NCBI RefSeq assembly: GCF_900156575.1
Contig: NZ_FTNY01000001.1
Span: forward strand, 1,116,001-1,180,000
DNA from: Chryseobacterium shigense
GTDB taxonomy: Bacteria; Bacteroidota; Bacteroidia; Flavobacteriales; Weeksellaceae
Reading direction: 5' to 3'
Length of the DNA: 64,000 bases
The notes beneath the pieces were generated by a model. The model ran no database searches. It saw only the letters and a list, made by a program, of their open reading frames with translations, and was not told the origin of the DNA. Shown piece after piece: positions 1 to 8,361 of the stretch. Each line of letters starts with the position of its first letter. Within the stretch, counting starts at the first letter, position 1. Position numbers and translations under genes: made by a program.

Positions 1-1264
1 TGGTGATGGCTGCGATCCCGAAAGATCCTCCCAACTGTCTCATCATTCCTGTAAATGCTGCTCCCTGGCCAATTTCCTGACCTTTCAAGGTGCTTAATGA
101 TAATGAAGTAATAGGAATAAATAACAATCCCAATCCGGCTCCTCTTACCATCAGCATCCAGAAGAATGCTTCTTTACCGGTATCCGGAGTTAGAATTTTA
201 TATCCCCAGAAACTATAAACGAAGAAGGTAAATAATCCTAAAGATACCAGGATCTGTTGTTTTACTCCTTTTGAAAGCAACTTCCCAATGATCGGCATCA
301 TGAAAGCAGTCGTTAATGCTGCGGGAATCATTAATGCTCCGGATTCTAAGGCCGTCCACCCTAAAATACTCTGGGTATACAACGGAACGATAAATGTAGA
401 ACCATATAAACCAAATCCTAATACAAAGGACATGACGGTTCCAATCCTTAAATTACTGTTTTTCAAAACTCTTAGCTCCACAATCGGATACTTGAAAGTA
501 AGTTCTCTCCAGAGGAATAATATAAATCCTAAAACGGCTGATACCGTAAACAGGACAATCCAGCCACTGGCAAACCAATCTTCTTCATGTCCTCTTTCTA
601 AGATATACTGTAATGAACCTACAGTAACTGCCAACAGAGCGATTCCTAACCAGTCTACATCTGAAGCTTTTCGTTTCTCGGCATATTTCGGACTCTTGAT
701 AAACTGTAATGTCATTAAAGTGGCCGCAATCCCGATAGGAATATTGATATAGAAAATATAAGGCCAGCTGAAATTATCTACAATATATCCTCCTAACGGC
801 GGACCCAAAGTAGGACCAATAATTACTCCCAAACCATAAATAGCCTGAGCCATACTTCTTTTTTCAACAGGATAGGATTCCGTGATGATGGTTTGCGAGG
901 TTACCAGTAAGGCTCCCCCACCAATTCCCTGACACAGTCTGAAAAATACCAGCTCCCAGATATTATCTGCATTACCGCATAAAAAAGAAAATACGGTAAA
1001 AATGATAATAGAAGCTGCAAAGTAATTTCTTCGTCCAAACTGTTGGGAAAGCCAGCTTGTCATGGGTACAATAATGACGTTACCAATGGCATATGCGGTG
1101 ATCACCCATCCCACTTCAGAAAGTGTGGAACCCAGGTTACCTTTCATCTCGTTCAGGGCAACGTTCACAATCGTGGAATCCACAATTTCCAGCAAAGCAC
1201 AAAGAATAGCTGTGATCGTAATGATCACTCTTCGGGCTCCATATTCTACTAATGAATCTTGCAT
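1..1264 (-). CDS. MFS drug exporter, DHA2 (EmrB/QacA) family, 3' part cut by window edge
   Basis: The reverse strand reads open from an ATG at 1264 to the first base, 421 codons with no stop, so the C-terminus lies outside the window. The protein opens MQDSLVEYGARRVIITITAI and has many hydrophobic helices. It carries the family signatures SWLSQQFGRRNYF (motif A-like loop) and GLGVIIGPTLGPPLGG (antiporter motif C), then a long QFIKSPKYAEKR loop. DHA2 members are 14-helix proton-drug antiporters of the inner membrane that pair with an EmrA adaptor and a TolC channel. Exactly those partners lie upstream on the same strand, so a tripartite drug efflux pump is a strong inference. The substrate cannot be read from sequence. 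Confidence 0.93.
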   Translation of the reverse strand, partial: MQDSLVEYGARRVIITITAILCALLEIVDSTIVNVALNEMKGNLGSTLSEVGWVITAYAIGNVIIVPMTSWLSQQFGRRNYFAASIIIFTVFSFLCGNADNIWELVFFRLCQGIGGGALLVTSQTIITESYPVEKRSMAQAIYGLGVIIGPTLGPPLGGYIVDNFSWPYIFYINIPIGIAATLMTLQFIKSPKYAEKRKASDVDWLGIALLAVTVGSLQYILERGHEEDWFASGWIVLFTVSAVLGFILFLWRELTFKYPIVELRVLKNSNLRIGTVMSFVLGFGLYGSTFIVPLYTQSILGWTALESGALMIPAALTTAFMMPIIGKLLSKGVKQQILVSLGLFTFFVYSFWGYKILTPDTGKEAFFWMLMVRGAGLGLLFIPITSLSLSTLKGQEIGQGAAFTGMMRQLGGSFGIAAIT

Positions 1265-1285
1265 AGTTTTTTACGATGTAAAAAG

Positions 1286-1379
1286 GTGAATTGTCAATGG
1301 TTAATCAACTTCATTTGTCAATTTTCAATCTCATGTAATCTTCAGCAATTGACTTGCATCAGCAAAATTGACAATTCAC
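1286..1379. repeat. 13-base inverted repeat in the emrA-emrB gap
   Basis: GTGAATTGTCAAT (1286-1298) is perfectly inverted as ATTGACAATTCAC (1367-1379), with 68 bases between. It fills most of the 134-base gap between emrA (ends 1399) and emrB (starts 1264), where operon genes would normally abut. The same words recur at 18741-18930, so this looks like a dispersed intergenic repeat rather than a gene-specific signal. Confidence 0.7.
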
Positions 1380-1398
1380 TTATTTCACAGTTTTAATA

Positions 1399-2502
1399 TT
1401 ATTTAAGCGAAACTTCAGCTTTCACATTCATTCCTGTTCTCAGTTTTTTAGCAACGTTCGGATCCAGTTTTACAAAGTCTATTTTAACAGGAAGTCTTTG
1501 TACTACTTTTACGAAGTTACCACTCGCGTTGTCCGGAGGAAGGATAGAGAATGTAGATCCTGTAGCCGGAGAGAATGAACTTACCACTCCGTCAAATTCT
1601 CTATCAGGGAAAGCATCAATCTCGATTTTCACTTTCTGACCTTCTACCATTTTATCAACCTGAGTTTCTTTAAAGTTGGCGATCACCCATTTCTGGTCGT
1701 TCTTCACTAAACTGAACAGCTGAGATCCTGCCTGTAAGTATTGTCCTGCCTGGATAGGAACTTTTCCAACAAATCCATCTTCAGGAGCCAGGATAATGGT
1801 ATAAGAAAGATTAAGTCTTGCATTTTCCACATCCACTTCTCTCTGTTTAGCAACGGAACCGGCAACGCTGATCTGCTGAGAACTTGCAGCAGTCTGAGAA
1901 GAGGCTACATTCGTTTGCTGAGCAATCTGATTTCTCTGATCAACTAAAACCTGTAATTGTCTGTCTGCAGATTGTTTCGCAGCCAAAGCCTGCTCATATT
2001 GTTGTTCTGTAATAGAGTGATCTTTTACCAGAATAGAATATCTTTTCAGATCCTGATTGGTCTTCCAAACGTTTACTTTTGCTGCTTCTATTTGTGCATT
2101 GGCCGTTGTCACCGCTGCTTCTGAAGTATTGATACTCTTAGAAGTTGCTGTTGTACTTGCCTGCGCGTTTGAAATATTGCTTTTTGCTGTAGCTAAGGCC
2201 GCTTCTGCCTGTACCAAAGCCATTTTTTGATCTCTGTTATCCAGAATAACCAGAGTATCCCCTTTCTTTACAAACTGATTATCTTTTACTTTAATCTGGG
2301 TTACATATCCTGAAACTCTGGAGATGACAGGACTCATGTTGGAAGCTATCTGAGCATCATCCGTTTCTTCATGAATCTGTCCGTAAGAATATGTTCTGTA
2401 ACCGTAAATTCCTCCTACCACAATGACAACCGCTAAAATGATTGGGAACACTAAACTTTTTTTCTTTTTAGGTTCAATTGCTGGTGTATTATTATTTTCC
2501 AT
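1399..2502 (-). CDS. HlyD-family membrane fusion protein (EmrA-like efflux adaptor)
   Basis: This 367-residue protein has a basic N-terminus (PKKKKS), one transmembrane helix at about residues 15-34 (VFPIILAVVIVVGGIYGY), and then the biotinyl-lipoyl-like segment SPVISRVSGYVTQIKVKDNQ. A long Ala/Gln/Ser-rich alpha-hairpin follows (about 85-235), and the second lipoyl half begins near LAPEDGFVGKVPIQAGQY. This is the standard HlyD/EmrA adaptor layout: inner-membrane anchor plus periplasmic bridge between pump and channel. It starts 14 bases after the tolC stop and is followed by the MFS pump, so it belongs to the operon tetR-tolC-emrA-emrB. The Q/A-rich hairpin is typical of the fold and not a sign of decay. 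Confidence 0.93.
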   Translation of the reverse strand: MENNNTPAIEPKKKKSLVFPIILAVVIVVGGIYGYRTYSYGQIHEETDDAQIASNMSPVISRVSGYVTQIKVKDNQFVKKGDTLVILDNRDQKMALVQAEAALATAKSNISNAQASTTATSKSINTSEAAVTTANAQIEAAKVNVWKTNQDLKRYSILVKDHSITEQQYEQALAAKQSADRQLQVLVDQRNQIAQQTNVASSQTAASSQQISVAGSVAKQREVDVENARLNLSYTIILAPEDGFVGKVPIQAGQYLQAGSQLFSLVKNDQKWVIANFKETQVDKMVEGQKVKIEIDAFPDREFDGVVSSFSPATGSTFSILPPDNASGNFVKVVQRLPVKIDFVKLDPNVAKKLRTGMNVKAEVSLK

Positions 2503-2516
2503 TTTGGGTCTTAATC

Positions 2517-3836
2517 TTATTTAATTGTTAAAGTTCCTGTAGTTTGTAATAGTTTTCTGTAAGCCAATGCTGCATCTGCTTTTGCGTTGATCACTCCTAC
2601 ATTAGAGGAAATCTGAGCTGCATCTGCATCTAAAAGTTCGGTCATGGTAGCCAAACCGTTATCGTATTTATTTTTTGTAATTCTGTAATTTTCATTAGCT
2701 TGTTCAGCCGCTTTTTCATACACTGCGATTCTCTTTTTTGAGTAATCTGTGTTCTGGTATTCTCTGTTGACATCAAGCTTAATGTTATCATTCAGTAATT
2801 CATCAGTTGCTGCCAGTTGCTTTTCTCTGGCCTGAGACTGCTTCAATGAAGAATTTTCTTTCCAGATATTGGATAAGTTATAAGAAACTCCCACTCCAAC
2901 GTTCACCGCATTGTAAAGGGTAAGGAATTTAGGAATGTCTGCCGCTACATAACCTCCCGTGAAGGCAATAGAGGGAAGATTTTCCGCTTTTGCCGATTTC
3001 GATCCCAATTCAGCTGCTTTTCTTTGCTGAGCTAATGCCTGTAAGTCTTTACGGTTTTCTTTGGCTTCATTAACGTAATAATCTACTGCCTTCACTTCAG
3101 AACCTTCCTCAATATAATTCTGATCTACTTCAATTTCGGTCGTTTCAGGAATACCTAATAAAAGATCCATATTGATGTTGGCAATATTGTAGTTGTTTTT
3201 GGCCTCCAATAATTGCAATTCGATATTGGACGTCTGAAGATTGGCCTTTAAACGGTCATTTCTCGCAATAACTCCGTTGTTTTCCAGTTTAAGAAAAGTC
3301 TCGTCCCTTTTTTGGGAAGCAGTAAGGTTTTCTTCTAAAACTTTGATAGATTGGTTTGCCTTAAATAAATTATTATAAGCCTGAGCAACGTTATAGGCAA
3401 TTGCTATCTTATCATTTTCCGTGCTTAATTTGGATGCTTCCACCAAATATTTGGCAGACTGAATACCATATTTGATTCTTCCACCACTGTAAATAGGAAC
3501 ACTAAGATTCACGGATCCATACGCAACCTGATGCACTTCCGGACTTCCCGCTCCTGCTCCCGAACCGCCGGAAAGCTTTAGATCAATCGTAGGTTTAATA
3601 GGAAGATACATATAACTTCCTGAAACTTTCAATTCCGGAAGCTGTCTGTTTTTAGCTTCCAAAAGATCTGCCGTAGCTTCTTCAATCTTAGCGGCATCGA
3701 TCTTAAGGTTTTTACTGTTCTGGATTCCCAGCTGCACGGCTTCGTCGAGAGTGAGCTGTTTTTTCTCCTGAGCATTTAGGGCTGCTACTCCCATAAAAAG
3801 GGATAATGCCAACACCGAGTTATTTATTCTCTTCAT
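2517..3836 (-). CDS. TolC-family outer membrane efflux channel
   Basis: This 439-residue protein has a cleavable signal peptide (VLALSLFMGVAALNAQE). It then shows the duplicated outer-membrane-efflux-protein pattern: LTLDEAVQLGIQNSKNLKI near the N-terminus, a long helical hairpin, a strand segment (GSVNLSVPIYSGGRI), and the second repeat with FTGGYVAADIPKF and a helix ending in YDNGLATMTELLDADA. TolC channels form trimeric outer-membrane ducts that dock onto EmrA-type adaptors. Its start codon lies inside the 3' end of the upstream tetR gene (17-base overlap), which implies translational coupling. The overlap and the spacing to emrA indicate one transcript from the promoter ahead of tetR. Confidence 0.94.
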   Translation of the reverse strand: MKRINNSVLALSLFMGVAALNAQEKKQLTLDEAVQLGIQNSKNLKIDAAKIEEATADLLEAKNRQLPELKVSGSYMYLPIKPTIDLKLSGGSGAGAGSPEVHQVAYGSVNLSVPIYSGGRIKYGIQSAKYLVEASKLSTENDKIAIAYNVAQAYNNLFKANQSIKVLEENLTASQKRDETFLKLENNGVIARNDRLKANLQTSNIELQLLEAKNNYNIANINMDLLLGIPETTEIEVDQNYIEEGSEVKAVDYYVNEAKENRKDLQALAQQRKAAELGSKSAKAENLPSIAFTGGYVAADIPKFLTLYNAVNVGVGVSYNLSNIWKENSSLKQSQAREKQLAATDELLNDNIKLDVNREYQNTDYSKKRIAVYEKAAEQANENYRITKNKYDNGLATMTELLDADAAQISSNVGVINAKADAALAYRKLLQTTGTLTIK

Positions 3837-4446
3837 AACCTAAAAGGTCTTTTAGTAAGTATTTTATATGTTTATTAAGTTCTGTGTAATATTTTTCTTC
3901 AAAAACTTCATCGTCTTCCGTATCGTTTAGAAACTCTTTGTACATTTCTTTGGCATTGGATGCATAAAATAAGGTTCCGCTTACCGTAGCATGAAGCAAA
4001 TAGATCGGAGGATTTTTGGTGAAAATTCCTTTTTTCAAACCGCTTTCAAGAACCTGAGAATACATGGAAATAAAGCCCATCTTCGTTTGCTTTAGAAATT
4101 CCACAATCTGCGTATTTTCCGTGTAAAGCTGTTCCCGCTGCATGATCCTGTAAAAGCATTTGTGATGTCTTACTCTTCCCGAAAACTGATCAACGATTTT
4201 TTCAATCTTCTGCCATTCATCGATATCTGTTCTTTCAAGGATATCTTTGGCAAAGAACTGACCTTCACTCATTCTGTATTCTACCAATTTTTCGTAGAGC
4301 TTCTCTTTAGATCCGAAATAGTACGAAATCATAGAGATATTTACATTCGCTGCCTTGGAAATCTCTCTTGTGGAAGTTCCTTCAAAACCTTTTTCAGCAA
4401 AAAGCTTCTCGGCGGCAAATAATATATTTTCTTCTTTTGAAACCAT
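3820..4446 (-). CDS. TetR/AcrR-family transcriptional regulator of the efflux operon
   Basis: This 208-residue protein begins MVSKEENILFAAEKLFAEKG and has the canonical TetR helix-turn-helix at about residues 25-48 (STREISKAANVNISMISYYF, then GSKEKLYEKL). The all-helical C-terminal ligand-binding half is less conserved, as usual for the family. It is the first gene of the tetR-tolC-emrA-emrB operon and overlaps tolC by 17 bases, so it is most likely the local repressor, released by a pump substrate. A near-perfect 16-base palindrome over its own -33 element supports autoregulation (see 4468-4507). The ligand is unknown. Confidence 0.92.
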   Translation of the reverse strand: MVSKEENILFAAEKLFAEKGFEGTSTREISKAANVNISMISYYFGSKEKLYEKLVEYRMSEGQFFAKDILERTDIDEWQKIEKIVDQFSGRVRHHKCFYRIMQREQLYTENTQIVEFLKQTKMGFISMYSQVLESGLKKGIFTKNPPIYLLHATVSGTLFYASNAKEMYKEFLNDTEDDEVFEEKYYTELNKHIKYLLKDLLGYEENK

Positions 4447-4467
4447 AGTATTCTATTTTTCAGAGCG

Positions 4468-4507
4468 CAAATGTACATAAGATTTTTAAAAAATCAAACG
4501 ATTGATT
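4468..4507 (-). promoter_or_regulatory. Efflux operon promoter with overlapping palindrome (candidate TetR operator)
   Basis: On the minus strand a TACATTTG -7 box (4468-4475) follows a TTTG -33 element (4495-4498) with a 19-base spacer, a full match to the Bacteroidota promoter pattern. AATCAAACGATTGATT (4492-4507) is a palindrome with one mismatched pair and covers the -33 element. TetR dimers bind such sites and block RNA polymerase. The promoter is seen directly; the operator role is inferred. Confidence 0.7.
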
Positions 4508-4885
4508 GGTTTTTTAATGAAGATTTAATATTCGCTAATATAAATAGCTGAAATTTATGAAGTTGTAAATCAAATTGAATATGATTTCATTTAATATAAC
4601 ACCTGATTTTCATAAATAACAAAGCTATTTACATTAATATTCATTGTTTTTTTACACAAAAGATCAATGAAAAGGTAAAAAGATCCGTTATCCTGTACTG
4701 TCTTTGTTTACTAACTAAACAAAATTCCTGGCGATACTCCTTAAAATAATAAATGTAATATGATTCAAATACATAGTGAAATCAAGTGGGCGAAAAAAGA
4801 GATTGTCTACCAATAGTAAAGTCTGGAAAATATCCAGACTTTATGTAATATTATTAAAAATTTGCCACGGTGTACGCTGGCTGAA
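4508..4885. other. Non-coding gap, no feature recognised
   Basis: This AT-rich stretch separates the efflux operon promoter from the 3' end of holB. I see no plausible ORF, RNA gene or strong hairpin in it. Confidence 0.5.
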
Positions 4886-6004
4886 TTATGTACTTTTATG
4901 AATATATCGTGATAATTTTATACCAAGATCGGTCCATACAATTTTAGGATTTCCATTTCGCGTCAAGTGCAGATCTGCAGTATTGATTTCTTCCAAAATA
5001 CTTTCAATATTGGCACCGCTTATAAATTTTGAAAACCCGGCCCAGTTGAATCCATCGGCATTAATTTTTTTATACACCAGATTTTCAGACTGGTAATTCT
5101 GAAGCAGAGCAAGTCTGAAGATTTCAGAGCAGTAGTTCAGGAAATTTTTCTGTTTTTCTCTGTTCCATCCCGCAATTTCTCTGGCCCAGAAGATGATACT
5201 TTTCAAGAATTGAGGTTTCTTTTTAACCATAAATGCATCACGCACCCATTGTACAAAAAGCTTTTCAAACTCATCACTTTTATGTCCGGAATTTAAAATC
5301 TTAAGTGCTTCATTAAGATCTCCCTGTGCTTCATGAACGATTTCCCTGATCTTTTCATCAGCCATTGAAAAGTTCGTCTTAAGATGATTTTCCAAGTCTT
5401 CATCATGGATTCTGGGAACTTCCACGATTTGTGTTCTGGAAAGAATGGTGGGAAGAATATCGTTGGCTGTTTCAGCGGTAAGAAGAATCAGTGTTTTTGC
5501 CGGCGGTTCTTCCAAAAATTTTAAAAATTTGTTGGCTGCCGCCACATTCATTTTATCCGCTCTCCAAACGATCAGGATTTTAGTTCCGCCTTCAAAACTT
5601 TTCAATGCAAACTTCTGATTCTGATCATCAATTTCATCTGCGGAAATAAAAAGCTGCTTGTTTTCAGATTCCAGAAAAGCGGTCCAGTCGTCATAGCTTG
5701 CATAGGGAGAAGCCATGATCATTTCCCTGAACTCTTCAAATTTATTTTTGCTTAAAGAATTTTTGTTATCGGTAAAAACCGGAAAACTGAAATGCAGATC
5801 CAAATGATTCAGATGCTCTACTTTCGAAGCAGCATGCTCATTTTCCCGTCGAAATACTTCTTTGGCATAAGCCATTACCATAGGAAACGTTCCATACCCT
5901 TCTTTTCCTAAAAAAAGCTGGGCATGACTCACTCTGTTTTCAGCAATGCTTTCCCGAAGAAGTTTTTTCAGATTTTCCTGTCCGGCAATGTTCTCCCAAT
6001 TCAT
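4886..6004 (-). CDS. holB: DNA polymerase III subunit delta' (clamp-loader ATPase-like)
   Basis: This 372-residue protein opens MNWENIAGQENLKKLLRESI and continues NRVSHAQLFLGKEGYGT, the clamp-loader AAA+ core with a degenerate P-loop (GKEGYGT instead of GxxGxGKT), as expected for the non-hydrolysing delta' subunit. The sensor region has NKFLKFLEEPPAKTLILLTA and ILPTILSRTQIVEVPR. The SRC motif of many clamp loaders reads SRT here. Delta' is the stator of the loader that places the sliding clamp at primer ends. It is a single-gene unit with gaps of more than 400 bases on both sides. Its -7 box is only 4 bases from the ATG, suggesting a leaderless message. Confidence 0.88.
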   Translation of the reverse strand: MNWENIAGQENLKKLLRESIAENRVSHAQLFLGKEGYGTFPMVMAYAKEVFRRENEHAASKVEHLNHLDLHFSFPVFTDNKNSLSKNKFEEFREMIMASPYASYDDWTAFLESENKQLFISADEIDDQNQKFALKSFEGGTKILIVWRADKMNVAAANKFLKFLEEPPAKTLILLTAETANDILPTILSRTQIVEVPRIHDEDLENHLKTNFSMADEKIREIVHEAQGDLNEALKILNSGHKSDEFEKLFVQWVRDAFMVKKKPQFLKSIIFWAREIAGWNREKQKNFLNYCSEIFRLALLQNYQSENLVYKKINADGFNWAGFSKFISGANIESILEEINTADLHLTRNGNPKIVWTDLGIKLSRYIHKST

Positions 6005-6008
6005 GTTC

Positions 6009-6016
6009 CAAAGATA
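6009..6016 (-). promoter_or_regulatory. -7 box of holB, immediately before the ATG
   Basis: TATCTTTG on the minus strand (CAAAGATA on plus) matches TANNTTTG. Only four bases separate it from the holB ATG at 6004. Since this element centres near -7, transcription would start at or next to the initiation codon. No TTTG was seen at the expected -33 distance. Confidence 0.55.
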
Positions 6017-6436
6017 AAAAAAACTGGATAAGAATCTGAAGTTAAATTTTGGGAATAAGGATCAGTGATAGATTTTCTGACGGGATAAGAGTTTTGGGTC
6101 GGAATGACGGGGTCTCAGGATATGGTTTACCAGTGGCTGATTAAAATTAAAAATACGATTATCGGGGTTTTGATGTTCAATATCCGCTTGGATCGATTCC
6201 AAAAAAAATCAATTTTTTATAGTAGCTATCCGATCATTGATATAGTATTGCTTGCCACTTGAATTCAGGCTCCTGAACTCCTTAACCCAATTCACCATTC
6301 ATTATTCACTTCTGGTGTTTCATTAATAAATCCTCAAAAAACCCCATCAGTTCACGCCTTAACAAACTTTAACCACATATAATTTTTACAATTCATTAAT
6401 ATTTAAGATATTTGCGCATTGTTTTAAAAATAAAGA
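6017..6436. other. Non-coding gap between divergent holB and the OMP operon
   Basis: There is no convincing ORF. It contains short words seen in other gaps (GTCGGAATGACGG near 6099, AATTCACCATTCATTATTCAC near 6291), probably degenerate dispersed repeats. The promoter of the gene at 6437 should lie near its right end, but I see no exact TANNTTTG box there. Confidence 0.4.
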
Positions 6437-7762
6437 ATGAAAAAAATCTTTGCGGTATCATTCATATCAGTTGGATACTTCCTAAATGCACAGAGTATAA
6501 GCAACTCTCCGTATGCAACTTATGGAATTGGAGATGTAAAATATGATAATACTATTGAAACTGCCTCTATGGGTGGTATTTCTACTGCTTATATCAGTGA
6601 TTTCACGAGCAGCTTCAATTTCGCAAACCCTGCGAATAACTCTAATTTCGAGCTTACAAGCATAAGACTGGAAGCTACGAACGAAAACAATTACTTCAAA
6701 ACAAATTATAACGATACGAAGTCTACCAAGCACTCTACGTATCTTTCTAATATCTCGTTAGCTTTTCCTTTGTCTCCAAAAGTGAAGATGGGACTATCCT
6801 ATCAACCTTACAGCTCAAAAAGTTATGACATTGTAAATACTGTTGAAAAATACGAAACAATCGATAATATCCAGACCTTAACCGGATATTTTACGAATCG
6901 TTTTAAAGGAAGTGGAACTTTGAATACTGCTCAGGCAGCTGTGTCTTATAAAATCGACCAGAATTTTGCTGTAGGTTTAAGAGCGAACCTTTACTTTGGA
7001 AATCTTTACGATCTGAATGAGCTCAAGTCTTATGATAAAGACGGAGTTTCCAATGCTGAATACATCAACGGTTATGAAACCAAAAACAGCATCAAAAACT
7101 TCAATTTCACTCTTGGTGGAAGCTATCAGAGCCTGAATAGCCGTACAGATAAAAAATTAACGATTGGTGCTACTGCTACTTTCGGGAATACCAGCAAAAT
7201 GATTACGGACTATACCAACAGTACTTATCTCTATGCGGATGCTGCCAATTCTGTAAAGACCTCAGAAACTATTATAGATCAGAAAAGTACGAGTAATAAA
7301 AACCTTCTTCCTTTACAAGCATCTTTAGGGGTAGGTTACGGAAGTGAAAATCATTGGTTTGTATCCGGACAGCTTGATTACAAAAAAGGGGAAGATATTT
7401 CCTATTTCGGGAAAACTTTTGATTTCCAGGATACCTACAGAATATCTGCCGGAGGATGGTATCTACCCAACTACAACAACTTCAGAAACTACTTCTCAAG
7501 GGTAGTCTACAGATATGGAGCTTTCTATGAAAGAGGAAATCTTAAAATAGACGGTAACAGCATCAATAAGTTCGGAATTTCAGGAGGCGTATTGCTTCCA
7601 TTCAAAACAAGCAGCATCACAAGAATGAGCGGTCTTGAATTAGGGATAGAAGTAGGAAAAAGAGGAACTCTTAAAAATAACCTGATCAATCAGAATTTCA
7701 TTAATCTGAAAGTCGGCTTCAACTTTGCTGACCGATGGTTCAGAAAGAATCTGTACAACTAA
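6437..7762 (+). CDS. Outer membrane beta-barrel protein (FadL/OMPP1-like), function unknown
   Basis: This 441-residue protein has a signal peptide (MKKIFAVSFISVGYFLNAQS). Its N-terminus, SISNSPYATYGIGDVKYDNT, resembles flavobacterial outer-membrane proteins with an N-terminal hatch. The rest alternates polar and aromatic residues in strand-length blocks (ISLAFPLSPKVKMGLSYQPY, AAVSYKIDQNFAVGLRANLYF) and ends in strands closing at FADRWFRKNLYN. That is a beta-barrel pattern related to the FadL/OMPP1 group. It heads a tight operon: lptC-like starts one base after its stop and anmK one base after that. Co-expression with an LptC-like protein suggests a role at the outer membrane, but the substrate is unknown. 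Confidence 0.75.
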   Translation: MKKIFAVSFISVGYFLNAQSISNSPYATYGIGDVKYDNTIETASMGGISTAYISDFTSSFNFANPANNSNFELTSIRLEATNENNYFKTNYNDTKSTKHSTYLSNISLAFPLSPKVKMGLSYQPYSSKSYDIVNTVEKYETIDNIQTLTGYFTNRFKGSGTLNTAQAAVSYKIDQNFAVGLRANLYFGNLYDLNELKSYDKDGVSNAEYINGYETKNSIKNFNFTLGGSYQSLNSRTDKKLTIGATATFGNTSKMITDYTNSTYLYADAANSVKTSETIIDQKSTSNKNLLPLQASLGVGYGSENHWFVSGQLDYKKGEDISYFGKTFDFQDTYRISAGGWYLPNYNNFRNYFSRVVYRYGAFYERGNLKIDGNSINKFGISGGVLLPFKTSSITRMSGLELGIEVGKRGTLKNNLINQNFINLKVGFNFADRWFRKNLYN

Positions 7763-7763
7763 A

Positions 7764-8360
7764 ATGAATTTTTCAAATAAAATATCATATAAAAATATAG
7801 CATGCCTTTTTAGTTGTGCTATATTTTTTATATTGACATCCTGCGAAGAAGACCTTACCAAAGCCAACGGAAGTAAAAGCAAGAACTTCCCGTCGCAGAT
7901 CATTAATAATGCCAATATCATCCAGCGAGATTCAGGCTTTATATCTTTAAAGGCTAAAGCTCCCATTATTGAAAAATATGAATTGATCGACAGCCCTTAT
8001 GTGGTAGCAAGAAAAGGAATTAATATAGAATTTTTCGATAAAAAGAAACCTAAAGTTCCGGGTAAAATTACCGCTAAATATGCCCGTATTTTTGAATATA
8101 AAAAATTCTACGAGGCCAAAGGTGATGTGAGAATTACTACGAATGAAGGACAGCGCTTCGCGATGCAGAGCGTTTACTGGGATCAGAAAAAAAACAGAAT
8201 TTACACCAAAGATACGGTATACGTTACCATGGAAGATGGCTCTACTCTGGTGGGCGCCAATGGGATGACAGCTAAGGATGATTTCTCTGAATATACTTTC
8301 TTCAATAATTCGGGAGACTTCAGCACAAAAAGACTCGAAGAAAAAAAAACACCACAGTAA
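7764..8360 (+). CDS. lptC: LptC-related lipoprotein (LPS export, periplasmic bridge family)
   Basis: I set the start at the ATG at 7764, one base after the preceding stop, giving 198 residues. It begins MNFSNKISYKNIACLFSCAI and carries a lipobox (FILTSC) about 28 residues in. The body has the LptC/OstA-like beta-jellyroll pattern: GINIEFFDKKKP, TAKYARIFEYKKFYEAKGDV, GQRFAMQSVYWDQKKNRIYT, DGSTLVGANGMTA. LptC passes lipopolysaccharide from LptBFG to LptA in the periplasm. In Proteobacteria it is anchored by a helix, whereas a lipobox here suggests lipid anchoring. The family call rests on pattern and position; the symbol is tentative. Confidence 0.72.
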   Translation: MNFSNKISYKNIACLFSCAIFFILTSCEEDLTKANGSKSKNFPSQIINNANIIQRDSGFISLKAKAPIIEKYELIDSPYVVARKGINIEFFDKKKPKVPGKITAKYARIFEYKKFYEAKGDVRITTNEGQRFAMQSVYWDQKKNRIYTKDTVYVTMEDGSTLVGANGMTAKDDFSEYTFFNNSGDFSTKRLEEKKTPQ

Positions 8361-8361
8361 C

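Noticed and set aside
288..752. Plus-strand open frame of 154 codons
   Set aside because: It lies antisense to the emrB-like transporter, which has clear motifs and an intact frame over the same bases.
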